DNA of 64,000 nt from CAVWDI01 sp963793095 (GTDB taxonomy: Bacteria > Chloroflexota > Anaerolineae > Anaerolineales > UBA4823). The position numbers and the translations under genes are program-made. The DNA lies in NCBI GenBank assembly GCA_963793095.1, contig CAWBYY010000002.1:62001-126000 (forward strand), written 5' to 3'. Shown here one piece after another: positions 39,301-47,155 of the stretch. Positions within the stretch are counted from its first letter, which is position 1. Each line of letters starts with the position of its first letter. The notes under the pieces were generated by a model that was given only the letters and a program-made list of their open reading frames with translations, ran no database searches and was not told where the DNA came from.

Positions 39301-39493
39301 CGCGATCTTTAGACTGGATGATTTAAACCAGTACCAGCCAATTGGCTACGATGCTTGCGCCGGTCTAGCCCGAAGTGGCAGGGGAAGGCACGAAATCCGC
39401 TATACCGTGCTCGACCATGAATTCGGCACCCTCGGTCTCTCCCACGAACCATACTGGACATCCGCTATCGGTTTGTGCTACCGGGAAGAATAA
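36377..39493 (+). CDS. Membrane-anchored LysM, Ig-like and CARDB-like repeat protein
   Basis: A 1038-residue surface protein with one N-terminal membrane segment (residues about 8-32). Then come an Ig-like domain (about 45-140), a LysM domain (about 155-195: GEGETFESIADDFGISDEEL), a very acidic Gly/Asp/Glu linker (about 195-240), fibronectin-like modules and a C-terminal part with CARDB-like repeats (LRIIDAFYDEGFNQLFVTVE). It is a longer paralogue of the 627-residue protein at 3745. The lipoprotein-LysM pair in the same order suggests that the two proteins act together at the cell surface. The ligand is unknown. Confidence 0.7.
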   Translation: MERSTKLKYGIVILLLLVLLFAIIAAFMAYLLFFTQPAAAFDGRPLVLIHTPLNNTQVPLGERVFIHATARADDGIQRVELWIDSKLVDVKESPLSASQNPLGLGTGWTPTTLGRHIVVVRGVSVDGLSGQATINIFAVEPEPVLETHTVGEGETFESIADDFGISDEELHDLNPDLDPESIEEGDDIDVPGGGDRAPEGGEDGEEDLIPDGGEGDDEIPDGDGDAGEPPDPHPEDTSEPEDLSGLIDIVEDEDAVQLMVELLALQTDSAYEGAHCYAAFGGGTHQRYPQEGSFATLTGVSWEVASILSGPAALYFGWPPDQHFEIDINCVGITGGGTESVDLGNLYITVMPIAWDGVTRRAVSSGEEGNFTLDYRVSYAFSEADGDKEIDPNMASPTNLRLIYPSAAAGGLAWDYTPNPEEPPITGFIIYMNGNLMWTVGADQTQTGLPSEWMRPACGVNYSFEVSAYRNELPEGPESYPSDPPVLIGGPEPGDPDCDKIIWVSFDTLTTYDLGEDGDTDPGDMGPVYGDFYAGDQNLHFDGRCERGSICSETSFNHNSEYDIETILSYTAGLSSVVEVAVPEGEGLEIGYDLTDDDTDNPDDPICDGGMTISQYELDEPNEYGIESDNRRCSVKIRTWLSPESRVGEPGGAPPLPWLVVEDVYLNPGDSIPRIDIRNDGDGTWQFQNITIEATSRGGEPYGQFTFPGRMIVPGETTTYYDESLAPSPPLDLCVLLDPNDEVLERGEFTGALVHHPFCPELPDLRIIDAFYDEGFNQLFVTVENTSDTPLESREVEMFMVMNDGMGLRPAAWPDVSIPPWGTTDFVWTETYITPEIRQSMLTGYTLEVDPRNQVAEEDDGNNTYSVPAGQEVQIAWLSYFPPVAVENRRHRSRAHITVDVAGARSTRRVLDKWTPELDFRPDFLEDSDGWVLLIDDYNDFTSAPFELAGDEVLLVNIRPEFKLGTRSMDIGQVGAIFRLDDLNQYQPIGYDACAGLARSGRGRHEIRYTVLDHEFGTLGLSHEPYWTSAIGLCYREE

Positions 39494-39560
39494 CAACTTT
39501 CCGAAAGAGAACGAATTTTATTACCACAATTACATTTTTATTTTTCTCACGAGGTTATTA

Positions 39561-40349
39561 ATGAAAAAATTCAGCGCTCTCCGAATATTAAATCTTCTTG
39601 GGGTGGCAGTCGTGATCCTAATCAACGGCCTCGCCAATTCCCTGCCGCTCAACAACCTGACCACCGGTGAGATTTCCGACCGCTTTGAGGTCTATTTTGT
39701 CCCGGCCGGGTATGTGTTTTCTATCTGGGGATTGATATATGTAGCCCTGATCGCTTTTGGGATTTACCAGGCCGCGCCCTCCCAGCGCCAGAATCAAAGA
39801 TTGGACCGGATAAGTTACTGGTTTCTTTTGAGCTGCCTGGCTAATATCGCCTGGCTGTTCAGCTGGCATTACGAGCAATTCCTTCTTTCCCTGATTATGA
39901 TGCTGTTTCTCCTGCTCAGCCTGGTGGTGATATACCTGCGCCTTGATATTGGGCGCGCCCGCGTTTCAACTGCCGAGACCTGGTTTGTGAATGTGCCTTT
40001 CAGCCTGTATCTGGGCTGGATCACCGTAGCGACAATCGCCAATGTCACATCGTTGCTTTATTTTTACGGCTGGGACGGGTGGGGGATTTCCCCTGAGGTC
40101 TGGACGGTGATTATGCTGGCTGCCGCCGGTTTGATCAGCGCATTAATGAGCCTCACGCGCAACGATGTGGTCTTCTCTCTGGTTATCGTCTGGGCTGTGA
40201 CCGGTATTGCGGTTAAACACAGCGATATCCCCACTGTTGCAAATGCAGCCTGGCTGACAGCCATATTTGTGCTTGTTATGATGGTTGTCGGGGTTCTGCT
40301 CTCCAGGAGGCGTGTGTCCCAGGCAGGTTCCGGAAACAGAAATATATAA
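39561..40349 (+). CDS. TspO/MBR-like tryptophan-rich membrane protein
   Basis: 262 residues from ATG at 39561, with seven or more membrane segments. FVPAGYVFSIWGLIYVALIA and WLFSWHYEQF resemble the W-rich segments of TspO/MBR proteins, but this protein is longer than the usual 160 residues. Long homologues of this type are annotated as tryptophan-rich sensory proteins. GAGG precedes the ATG, which supports this start over the far upstream one inside the preceding gene. The ligand is unknown; TspO proteins elsewhere bind porphyrins and sterols. Confidence 0.6.
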   Translation: MKKFSALRILNLLGVAVVILINGLANSLPLNNLTTGEISDRFEVYFVPAGYVFSIWGLIYVALIAFGIYQAAPSQRQNQRLDRISYWFLLSCLANIAWLFSWHYEQFLLSLIMMLFLLLSLVVIYLRLDIGRARVSTAETWFVNVPFSLYLGWITVATIANVTSLLYFYGWDGWGISPEVWTVIMLAAAGLISALMSLTRNDVVFSLVIVWAVTGIAVKHSDIPTVANAAWLTAIFVLVMMVVGVLLSRRRVSQAGSGNRNI

Positions 40350-41194
40350 TGGAAATCCGCAGGCTGACTTCGCTCGCGCGCCGGGTTGATCCGCGCTATC
40401 CGACCAATCTGGCGATCGTTCTGCTGGCATTTTCTGCCGGCGCGCTTGCCCTCGTATACCAGTTTTTTTTGGGAGCGGATTTGGTCTCGGGGTTCTCCTA
40501 CGCCTTCAATGTTGCTGCAATCCCTTTTTTGGGTTGGGCACTGGCGCGTGAAATCGACCCCGACCGCGACTACTCCGCCTTTCTGGCTGCCGGATTGGGA
40601 CTGCTTGGATTTTTTCTGTATGGCTCTCCCAGCTTGCTGGTTTTGCTGCTGGTCCTGGTTTCAATCCGGGTAATAAACCGAACCGCTGGACCGCCAGCCA
40701 CTTTGCTCGACTCGCTGCTCCTGCTTGGCTTGGGGATTTTTCTCACCCTGCAGAATGGGATACTGCCGGGTATCCTGGCTGCCGGTGCTCTTTTCCTGGA
40801 CGGCTTCCTGCCAGCGCCTAACCGCCGTAACCTGCTTTTTGCTGGGCTGATGGCGCTTTTTATGGTCGCCTATGGGATCGCAGAGGGGTTCTCGATCCAG
40901 CAGACTGGTTTCAAACCAGCAGGGTTCCTCGTTCTGGCAATGGTTACCGGTCTGTTCATTCCGGTAATTTTTTCTTACAGAAGGGTTAGGACTGTATGCG
41001 ACTTTCCTGATATCTCGCTTATACCGTACCGCGTCCAGGCCGGAATGGTCTTTGCCCTGCTTGGCGGCTGGCTTGCCTGGTTGTTGGGGGTCTGGCAAAT
41101 TCTGCATCCGGTCTGGATGGCGATCGCGGCGGTGGCTGTTTATTACTTGTTTACTTTGGTTTTTGCCTGGGCTCGGCGCCCCTTGACTCACTGA
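40349..41194 (+). CDS. Integral membrane protein of unknown function
   Basis: 281 residues with eight or so hydrophobic segments (for example LAIVLLAFSAGALALVYQFF and LLVLLLVLVSIRVI). It starts inside the stop codon of the TspO-like gene (TAATGG), so the two are translationally coupled. I do not recognise the family. Confidence 0.55.
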   Translation: MEIRRLTSLARRVDPRYPTNLAIVLLAFSAGALALVYQFFLGADLVSGFSYAFNVAAIPFLGWALAREIDPDRDYSAFLAAGLGLLGFFLYGSPSLLVLLLVLVSIRVINRTAGPPATLLDSLLLLGLGIFLTLQNGILPGILAAGALFLDGFLPAPNRRNLLFAGLMALFMVAYGIAEGFSIQQTGFKPAGFLVLAMVTGLFIPVIFSYRRVRTVCDFPDISLIPYRVQAGMVFALLGGWLAWLLGVWQILHPVWMAIAAVAVYYLFTLVFAWARRPLTH

Positions 41195-41727
41195 ATTGAC
41201 CGCGACACGACCTCTCTGCTCCCAATGTCACAATAGACACGTCATTGCGGAACGGTTCTATTGTGAAATAATCCAAAAGCTGGATAAAAAACAAGCATTA
41301 ACAGCCGTCCACATGGTATGATGGGAGCGCCTATCTTTTAATCTCTACTTCCCAATTTGTAGTTAAGACCCAAACAACCCCGCCACCTTTAGACCGCCAC
41401 TCCGCATAGCGCCTGGTTGAGGTTGCTGTTATACAGAGTGTTTGCATTTGTGATTGTATACCTGGCTTTCCCGAAAGCCGTCTCCCTGGTTGGCACCCGC
41501 AAGCTGGAGCAGGTCGATAGGGGGGCTTTATAGGTACAGCACCAAATGGGCTTCGTACGGAGTTGACACAATCGATACTCTAACCCCGAAAGCAGGCCAA
41601 TGCCTTTTTGGAGGGATGAAGACCTGCAAATTTGACATTATTTTCTGTGTAAGAAATTACATTTCTGGTTGTTTGGGAAGCCTGTTCGTGTTTTTAATTC
41701 CCTGAGCTGGTCTGGCAGTACGTCCGT
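41195..41727. other. Intergenic region with a 10-bp inverted repeat
   Basis: About 530 bases between convergent genes. TCACAATAGA (41228-41237) pairs exactly with TCTATTGTGA (41257-41266) around a 19-base loop. No T run follows, so it is not a classical terminator. I see no gene. Confidence 0.4.
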
Positions 41728-42906
41728 TTAAATTACCTTCGCAACGCCAGGAATTTTACGGATCAACCAGGCAGCCGCGAAGCAGACCGGGACTGCGATT
41801 GCCGCTACCAGGGCGAATTTGGGCAGTGAATCCCAATCCACCCCTTTCAATGTCACCGCAATAAATACCAGAATTGGGGTGTGGATTATGTAAACCGCGT
41901 AGCTCTGCTGAGCCAGGAAATTGCCAAACCTGCTCTCCTTCTTGAAGAACCGGCGGAAAAAGGTGAGCGCAGCCAGGCACATGCCGACCGCAAAGACGGA
42001 TACCCACAGCGCATAGAGAGCGGACTGCCAGGTTCCATTTCCAACGAAATATGCCGTGTCGCTGAATTCCAGCGATAACAAACCGCTGCTGACAGCGGGC
42101 GGAAAGAGAAGGGCTGTTGCGATTGCTGCGGCAGCAAAACCAGCCGCTCCCATTGTGTTGGGGATCGTCTCGAGCCAGTTGCGGCGGTATGCAGCGGCGC
42201 CGATAACAAAGAAACTCAGGTACTGGGGCAGGTAAGCCAGGGTGGGGAAATCGAATACATACCTATCTAGCGGGATGATAAACCACAACAGGTAACTCAC
42301 CAGCGCTAAACCGAGTGTGAATAAAACAATCGCCAGATAACCAGGCGGTGAGGCTTCACTTCCGAGGGAAAAAATCCTGCCCCTGGTCAGACCGCGCCAG
42401 CCGGCATAACCGAAGGTGAATAAAAGCAGCATTGCCAGGAACCACATCGGTCCCATGCCGAGTAAATATGGATATGTCTCCCACGATAAAGGGGTGGTGA
42501 TTCCAGTAAGGTATGAGGGCATTTGCCAATAAGCGGTAGCCGAAATCGGGGCGAGCACAAATATAAAGAAGACCAGCGGGATGCCGAGGCGCGCAAGCCG
42601 GCTTTTGATGAAAGAACCGGCTCCTTTACTTTCGTAGGAGCCAGGGGTGAAGTAACCCGCGATTAAAAACAGGGCTCCCATAAACCAGGCCTGGTTAAAG
42701 AGCCCGAAGATCAGCAGGACTGTGTCGGTTGGCAGTTCCACGTAGTAAAAAGGCGTAAAAGCCCCATATACCACCGCGGTGTGGTGCAGCACCACCAGGA
42801 TAACCAGAGCCGCCCGCAGGTAGTCGAGGTAGAAAATTCGGGAAAATTTGCCGGAAGACTTTTGTTCTTGGAGGTCGCCATTTTGTGAATTATTTGTTTG
42901 GTCCAT
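41728..42906 (-). CDS. Acyltransferase-3-family membrane protein
   Basis: A 392-residue integral membrane protein of the Acyl_transf_3 (OafA/MdoC-like) family with about 10-12 membrane segments. The family hallmark RIFYLDYLRAALVILVVLHH near residue 25 holds the catalytic-type His pair, and FIKSRLARLGIPLVFFIF follows. Such proteins O-acylate glycans or lipids from the inside of the membrane. The acceptor cannot be told. It is divergent from the ubiquitin-like operon 370 bases away, with a separate promoter. Confidence 0.7.
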   Translation of the reverse strand: MDQTNNSQNGDLQEQKSSGKFSRIFYLDYLRAALVILVVLHHTAVVYGAFTPFYYVELPTDTVLLIFGLFNQAWFMGALFLIAGYFTPGSYESKGAGSFIKSRLARLGIPLVFFIFVLAPISATAYWQMPSYLTGITTPLSWETYPYLLGMGPMWFLAMLLLFTFGYAGWRGLTRGRIFSLGSEASPPGYLAIVLFTLGLALVSYLLWFIIPLDRYVFDFPTLAYLPQYLSFFVIGAAAYRRNWLETIPNTMGAAGFAAAAIATALLFPPAVSSGLLSLEFSDTAYFVGNGTWQSALYALWVSVFAVGMCLAALTFFRRFFKKESRFGNFLAQQSYAVYIIHTPILVFIAVTLKGVDWDSLPKFALVAAIAVPVCFAAAWLIRKIPGVAKVI

Positions 42907-43211
42907 TCAAACCGCCTTGACATTCTTTTATATTGGTTATGTTGAAAATGCGTGTCAGGTTTATCCTGTCTGGATGAACCTGTTCCGGAAAGGGTTTCCT
43001 GCAGTATGATAACCCGGCGAAGCAGGCCTAAAAACCGGCTTATTATAATTGACCTTGATGGCTAAACGGGTACCGCATCCTGATACGAATGATGAAAGTC
43101 TGTTCTTGTTTTTCCGGATATTCCTTATGAAAATGTCTGCTTGACCACATAAAAAACCAACCTGATTATTCAACAGTAATTTCAATTCCGGAAAATTAAT
43201 CAAAAAACCTC

Positions 43212-43258
43212 TTGACTCTCCTTTCGATTTATGTATAATTGGTTATGTGGTCTGACCA
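43212..43258 (+). promoter_or_regulatory. Promoter and FadR-type operator of the ubiquitin-like operon
   Basis: TTGACT (43212-43217) and TATAAT (43234-43239) are 16 bases apart, so transcription should start near 43246. TGGTCTGACCA (43248-43258) lies just downstream; it is a perfect palindrome around one base and matches the core of the E. coli FadR operator (TGGTCNGACCA). The E1 gene that follows begins with a FadR-type helix-turn-helix, so self-repression is likely. The rest of the 370 bases after the acyltransferase gene shows no gene. Confidence 0.7.
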
Positions 43259-43276
43259 GTATACCAGAGAGGAGCA

Positions 43277-44923
43277 ATGAAAATCAAACCTGTCCCCCGA
43301 AAATCGCTGACTGAATCGGTCGCCGGAGAGCTGGCGGCCTCGATTCTTGATGATTCCTTCCCGTCCGGGAGCCAGATTCCACCGGAACGGGAGCTCATGA
43401 GCCAGCTGGGAGTCAGCCGTTCCACCCTGCGGGAGGCTTTAAAGGTCCTTTCCGAGCAGGACCTGATCGAAGCCCGTCCGGGTGTCGGCTGGTTTGTATG
43501 CGCGATCGATGAAGGCAATTTCGCCGCCGCCCACGAGCTGGCCCATGCGGTCAGGCTTTCTCCTCCTGAATCTGATGATGCGCAGGAGGTACTCAGGATA
43601 GGTGGGCCAAAGCGCCTTCCGGTCGCGCCGGAGAAACCCCTCCATATTCCAAACCTGCGTACCGACCGGCTGGGTACCTTTGACTTCATCTCATGGTGGG
43701 AACGTAAGACAGTCGAAGGGTCAAAAGTGCTGGTGGTCGGCGCGGGAGCTCTCGGTAACGAGGTCATCAAGAACCTGGTTCTGATGGGAGTTGGCCATAT
43801 TTACATAATCGACTTCGATACTATCGAGGCTGCTAACCTGAGCCGTTCACCGCTTTTCCGGGAGGGCGACTCGGGACGCCAGAAGGCGGAAGTAGCCGCA
43901 GCCCGCGCCAGGGAGCTTAACCCGGATGTGAGAGTGCAGTATTTGCACGGGGATGTCACCACCGACCTTGGTCTGGGCGTCTTCCGGCGCATGGATGTCA
44001 TCATAGGTTGCCTGGATAACCGTGAGGCCCGCCTGGCGGTTAACCGCTTTGCCTACTGGATGGACAAGCCCTGGGTAGACGGCGCTATCCAGGAACTGCT
44101 CGGACTTGTGCGGGTTTTTGTGCCCGGGCAGGGCGCCTGCTTTGAATGTTCGCTAACCGAGCACGCTCGCCGGGATCTGGCGGTGAGATACTCCTGCCCG
44201 TTATTGGCCCGCCAGAACGTCTTGCTGGGTAAAGTGCCCACCACGCCCACCATTTCCTCAATCATAGGAGCCATGCAGTCCCAGGAAGCGCTCAAGATTA
44301 TTCACGGAATGCCGGTTGAGCCGGGCAAGGTTATCCACTTTAACGGTATGGTAAACCAGATGCATACCACCAGTTACCGCCCCCGCCAGGACTGCGAGAG
44401 CCACTGGAAGTTTGGCAAAATCGTCGAGTTGCCTGCACGTGCTGAAACCACCACTATGGAGGAAATGGTGCGCACCGCCCGGGCTGATCTGGGGCCTCAG
44501 GCGGTCATCGAGTTGGATCAGGAACTTGTTCTGGGTCTGGAATGTCCTGAGTGCAAAACTGTCGAACAGGTACTGCGCCCGATATCTGAGGTCAGTTTTG
44601 AAGCTGCCCACTGCCCGGTCTGCGGCACCCTGCGCGACACCCGGCTGACCCACACAATCACTGGAGACGAATCCTTCCTGCACCGTACCCTGGCCTGCCT
44701 CGGGATTCCCCCGCTCCATATTCTGAGGGCGTATAACACCAGCGAATACCGCTTTTATGAACTGAGTGGCGATCTGGAGGATGGCCTCCATTTCAGCGAT
44801 TTTGAGAGTCCCGCACCCGGCCGGAAGGCCATGGTCCGGGAACGCATCCGGCTTGGTGAGAAAGTCAGGTTGAAGGATATTACGTTAAATCCAGCTCGCG
44901 GCCGGGTTGTGCTGCGTGATTGA
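43277..44923 (+). CDS. E1-like ubiquitin-activating (ThiF) enzyme fused to a GntR/FadR winged helix
   Basis: 548 residues. Residues 1-75 are a FadR-type GntR helix-turn-helix (GSQIPPERELMSQLGVSRST, then LREALKVLSE). Residues about 140-380 are a ThiF/E1 adenylation domain: VLVVGAGALGNEVIKNLVL (GxGxxG at 155-160), IIDFDTIEAANLSR, R201 and K203, and D247 in GCLDN. Zinc ligands are probably C288, C291, C373 and H376. C307 in RYSCPLL is the best candidate for the thioester cysteine. Residues 423-449 hold a second zinc ribbon (CPEC, CPVC). It should adenylate the C-terminal glycine of the Ubl and pass it to the E2. The gene starts at 43277 with GAGAGG upstream. The regulator-E1 fusion is unusual; see findings. 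Confidence 0.85.
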   Translation: MKIKPVPRKSLTESVAGELAASILDDSFPSGSQIPPERELMSQLGVSRSTLREALKVLSEQDLIEARPGVGWFVCAIDEGNFAAAHELAHAVRLSPPESDDAQEVLRIGGPKRLPVAPEKPLHIPNLRTDRLGTFDFISWWERKTVEGSKVLVVGAGALGNEVIKNLVLMGVGHIYIIDFDTIEAANLSRSPLFREGDSGRQKAEVAAARARELNPDVRVQYLHGDVTTDLGLGVFRRMDVIIGCLDNREARLAVNRFAYWMDKPWVDGAIQELLGLVRVFVPGQGACFECSLTEHARRDLAVRYSCPLLARQNVLLGKVPTTPTISSIIGAMQSQEALKIIHGMPVEPGKVIHFNGMVNQMHTTSYRPRQDCESHWKFGKIVELPARAETTTMEEMVRTARADLGPQAVIELDQELVLGLECPECKTVEQVLRPISEVSFEAAHCPVCGTLRDTRLTHTITGDESFLHRTLACLGIPPLHILRAYNTSEYRFYELSGDLEDGLHFSDFESPAPGRKAMVRERIRLGEKVRLKDITLNPARGRVVLRD

Positions 44924-45072
44924 GGTGTAATTTGGCTTTACAATTGTCCCTGAAACATGGCGATAAAATCTCAGGAGGTAATTGGAAGGTTAAGTCTCCT
45001 TCCAGTATGGCTGAAAGTGCGCTCAGATGGAGTGGTATTAGCCCTGCTGGTCGAAATGGATTAAACTGTTAT

Positions 45073-46134
45073 ATGCTGAAATTCTCCAAAAGTCTGGTAG
45101 GGGCGAGCCTGCTGGTGGTGCTGATCCTGCTGGTTGCCGCGACTGCCCTTCCGCTGGTTTACCGGTTTAATTCGGTCGTGCCGTATTCCGTATTTACATG
45201 GATGGCGGTTGCGTTTTTGGGTTTAACGGCCGGTTTGAGTGCCCGCTTGTTGCTGGGGAAGCGCCCGTTTATATTGCGCTTCAGTGTCGCCCTGGCTGCA
45301 TTTATTGCCGGATTGATCGTGCTGGGCTCTCTCACCGAAGACTCGGCCGGGTTAGAAATACTTCCTCATAAAGGCGCACAGTCTGTCCAGGCTGGATTTC
45401 TGGCGGCAGTCTTCGGGGTACTGCTGCTGGTTCTGTCAACCTGGAACTGGCGTGTGATTTCCAAACCCCGCACTCCTTCCCCTGGCAAAAAGAAAGCCGG
45501 TTCAGGCTCCCCCGGGGGGGGCAAAAAACCCTCCCGCAGGAGCAGCAGAGCAGGCGGTCCCTCAAAGTCATCCCCTGCTAAAAAGAAGTCCAGCGCGGCA
45601 TCTACATCGATCTCAGGCCGGGTTAGTGTGGCCGGAAAAAAAACCGCGAAAACCAGGGTTAAAAATCCTAAAACGGGTAAACAGGGGCTGAAAAGCCGCC
45701 CTGCCAGGATAGGTGTCCGTCCATCCGGTAAGCGCCCTCAGTCCCGGACAACTCAACCGCTTATAACCCGGAGGGGATACTGGTCGGACAAGCTTTCGGG
45801 ACTGCGTTTAGCTGCTGCCGGGTTTCTCAGGAATACCGGTCAGGCGGGCAGGCGGGCTTCTTCAAATTTATCTCTGCGAATTAACCGCCGTCAGGTGAGG
45901 GTTAAACCTCGCTCGAATGCGGTCCAGCCCGGCCGCAGGGCTATTGCTCGCCGGAAACGTTTAAAAGGCGAGAATGTACGCTTTTCCGGCGCTGTCGAGC
46001 ACCGCTGCCCGTACTGTCTCGAAGAGGTGCTTATTAATGACCCGCGCGGCGTCCGGATTTGCCCGGTATGCGCAACCCGCCACCACCGCGACTGCTGGAA
46101 CGTGACCGGTACCTGCCAGGTGCCGCATGAATGA
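45073..46134 (+). CDS. Membrane-anchored RING-finger (E3-like) protein
   Basis: 353 residues from ATG at 45073. About four membrane segments occupy residues 6-125 (LVGASLLVVLILLVAATALP first). A strongly basic, Ser/Pro/Gly-rich linker follows (about 130-300). The last 43 residues form a RING-type zinc finger: C312, C315, C330, C333, H337 or H338, C341 and C348 (CPYC, then CPVCATRHHRDCW). This is the prokaryotic RING pattern and suggests a ubiquitin-ligase-like role or E2 docking. The start is uncertain; an in-frame TTG at 44920 and an ATG at 45007 would lengthen it. A GGAAGG/CCTTCC hairpin lies near 44980. Its stop overlaps the region of the E2 gene start. Confidence 0.75.
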   Translation: MLKFSKSLVGASLLVVLILLVAATALPLVYRFNSVVPYSVFTWMAVAFLGLTAGLSARLLLGKRPFILRFSVALAAFIAGLIVLGSLTEDSAGLEILPHKGAQSVQAGFLAAVFGVLLLVLSTWNWRVISKPRTPSPGKKKAGSGSPGGGKKPSRRSSRAGGPSKSSPAKKKSSAASTSISGRVSVAGKKTAKTRVKNPKTGKQGLKSRPARIGVRPSGKRPQSRTTQPLITRRGYWSDKLSGLRLAAAGFLRNTGQAGRRASSNLSLRINRRQVRVKPRSNAVQPGRRAIARRKRLKGENVRFSGAVEHRCPYCLEEVLINDPRGVRICPVCATRHHRDCWNVTGTCQVPHE

Positions 46135-46163
46135 CATCGAAGTGTTTTCTTATGGAGGAGGAT

Positions 46164-47009
46164 ATGCCTGACCTGCCAGTAACGATTGTCCTGCCGAATG
46201 GGACCGCCCGCCAGGCTGATATACCGGACGATATTGAACTGCGCGACATCCTGCCCGAACTGGTTTCCCTGCTGGAACTTCCGACAGTGGGGCCAGATGG
46301 ACGACCGATGGGTTACCGTCTGGACAGCAAAGCTTTGGGGCGTGAGTTGGGTGAGGAGGAGACTTTCGAAACCGCGGGTGTCCCGCCGGAAGACCGCCTC
46401 ATTCTAACCGCCGATATTACAGCCGGCGCTGTTTCAATTGACCAGAGCCCGCGTATGCGCCGCCTGCGCGCTGACCATGATCTGATGCAGGAACTCTCAG
46501 CGCGCAGTGACCTGATCGAATTCCAGGCAAAGTCAACCCGGCGCGGTCTGCCTCCGGAGCGTTATATTGTCACCTACAAGTGTAAAGGGATTGTGGGTGT
46601 CGACCGCAACGGGCGCCCTAAATACGGCAACCGCCACCAGGTGGAGATCTACCTGCACAGCCAGTACCCCCAGCGCTGGCCCGGGATGAAATGGCTTACT
46701 CCGATCTGGCACCCGAATATAAACCACCTCAACGGTTCCGTTTGTATCGACGCAGCCTGGTGGACAGCCAGCCGATCTCTGGACCGGCTGGTGATAATGA
46801 TCGGCGAAATGGTGCAGTACCGCAATTTCCACGACGACCCAACTAAGCCCCCTTTCCCATGGGATCCGGAGGCTGCCCGCTGGTGCCGCGCATACCGGGC
46901 AAAACATCCAGATGTTTTCCCGGTTGACGACCGCGAACTGCTGCGTCCTGAAAGGGTTAAGATCAAAAAAGAGAAGGCCAGATCCCGGCCAACCATCAAG
47001 CTCAGGTGA
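46164..47009 (+). CDS. YukD-like ubiquitin fold fused to an E2 ubiquitin-conjugating domain
   Basis: 281 residues from ATG at 46164, which has GGAGGAG just upstream; the in-frame ATG at 46131 inside the RING stop is less likely. Residues 1-85 are a YukD/EsaB-type ubiquitin fold (DLPVTIVLPNGTARQADIPD). Residues about 100-255 are an E2 (UBC) domain: FQAKSTRRGLPPERYIV, then WHPNINHLNGSVCID. The HPN motif is 183-185 and the catalytic Cys is C194, with WDPEAARWCRAYRAKHPD as the closing helix. It should accept the Ubl from the E1 as a thioester. The N-terminal fold is about two thirds identical to the free Ubl at 47156 but runs on without Gly-Gly. Confidence 0.85.
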   Translation: MPDLPVTIVLPNGTARQADIPDDIELRDILPELVSLLELPTVGPDGRPMGYRLDSKALGRELGEEETFETAGVPPEDRLILTADITAGAVSIDQSPRMRRLRADHDLMQELSARSDLIEFQAKSTRRGLPPERYIVTYKCKGIVGVDRNGRPKYGNRHQVEIYLHSQYPQRWPGMKWLTPIWHPNINHLNGSVCIDAAWWTASRSLDRLVIMIGEMVQYRNFHDDPTKPPFPWDPEAARWCRAYRAKHPDVFPVDDRELLRPERVKIKKEKARSRPTIKLR

Positions 47010-47024
47010 TTTCAGTCATAAGCT

Positions 47025-47064
47025 GTGCTGTGAGCTGTGATTTCTAGTTTGCAGCTTACAGCAC
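47025..47064 (+). promoter_or_regulatory. Strong intercistronic hairpin before the free ubiquitin-like gene
   Basis: GTGCTGTGAGCTG (47025-47037) pairs with CAGCTTACAGCAC (47052-47064): 13 pairs with one G-U, loop 14. No T run follows, so it is more likely an RNA stability or processing element than a terminator. Confidence 0.5.
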
Positions 47065-47155
47065 GTCTTGTGACCTTATCCAAGGCGTGTCTGCCAATGG
47101 CCATGGCAATTTATGTAAGAGAAAGGAAATCAAAATTGAAAAATGGAGGTGTACT

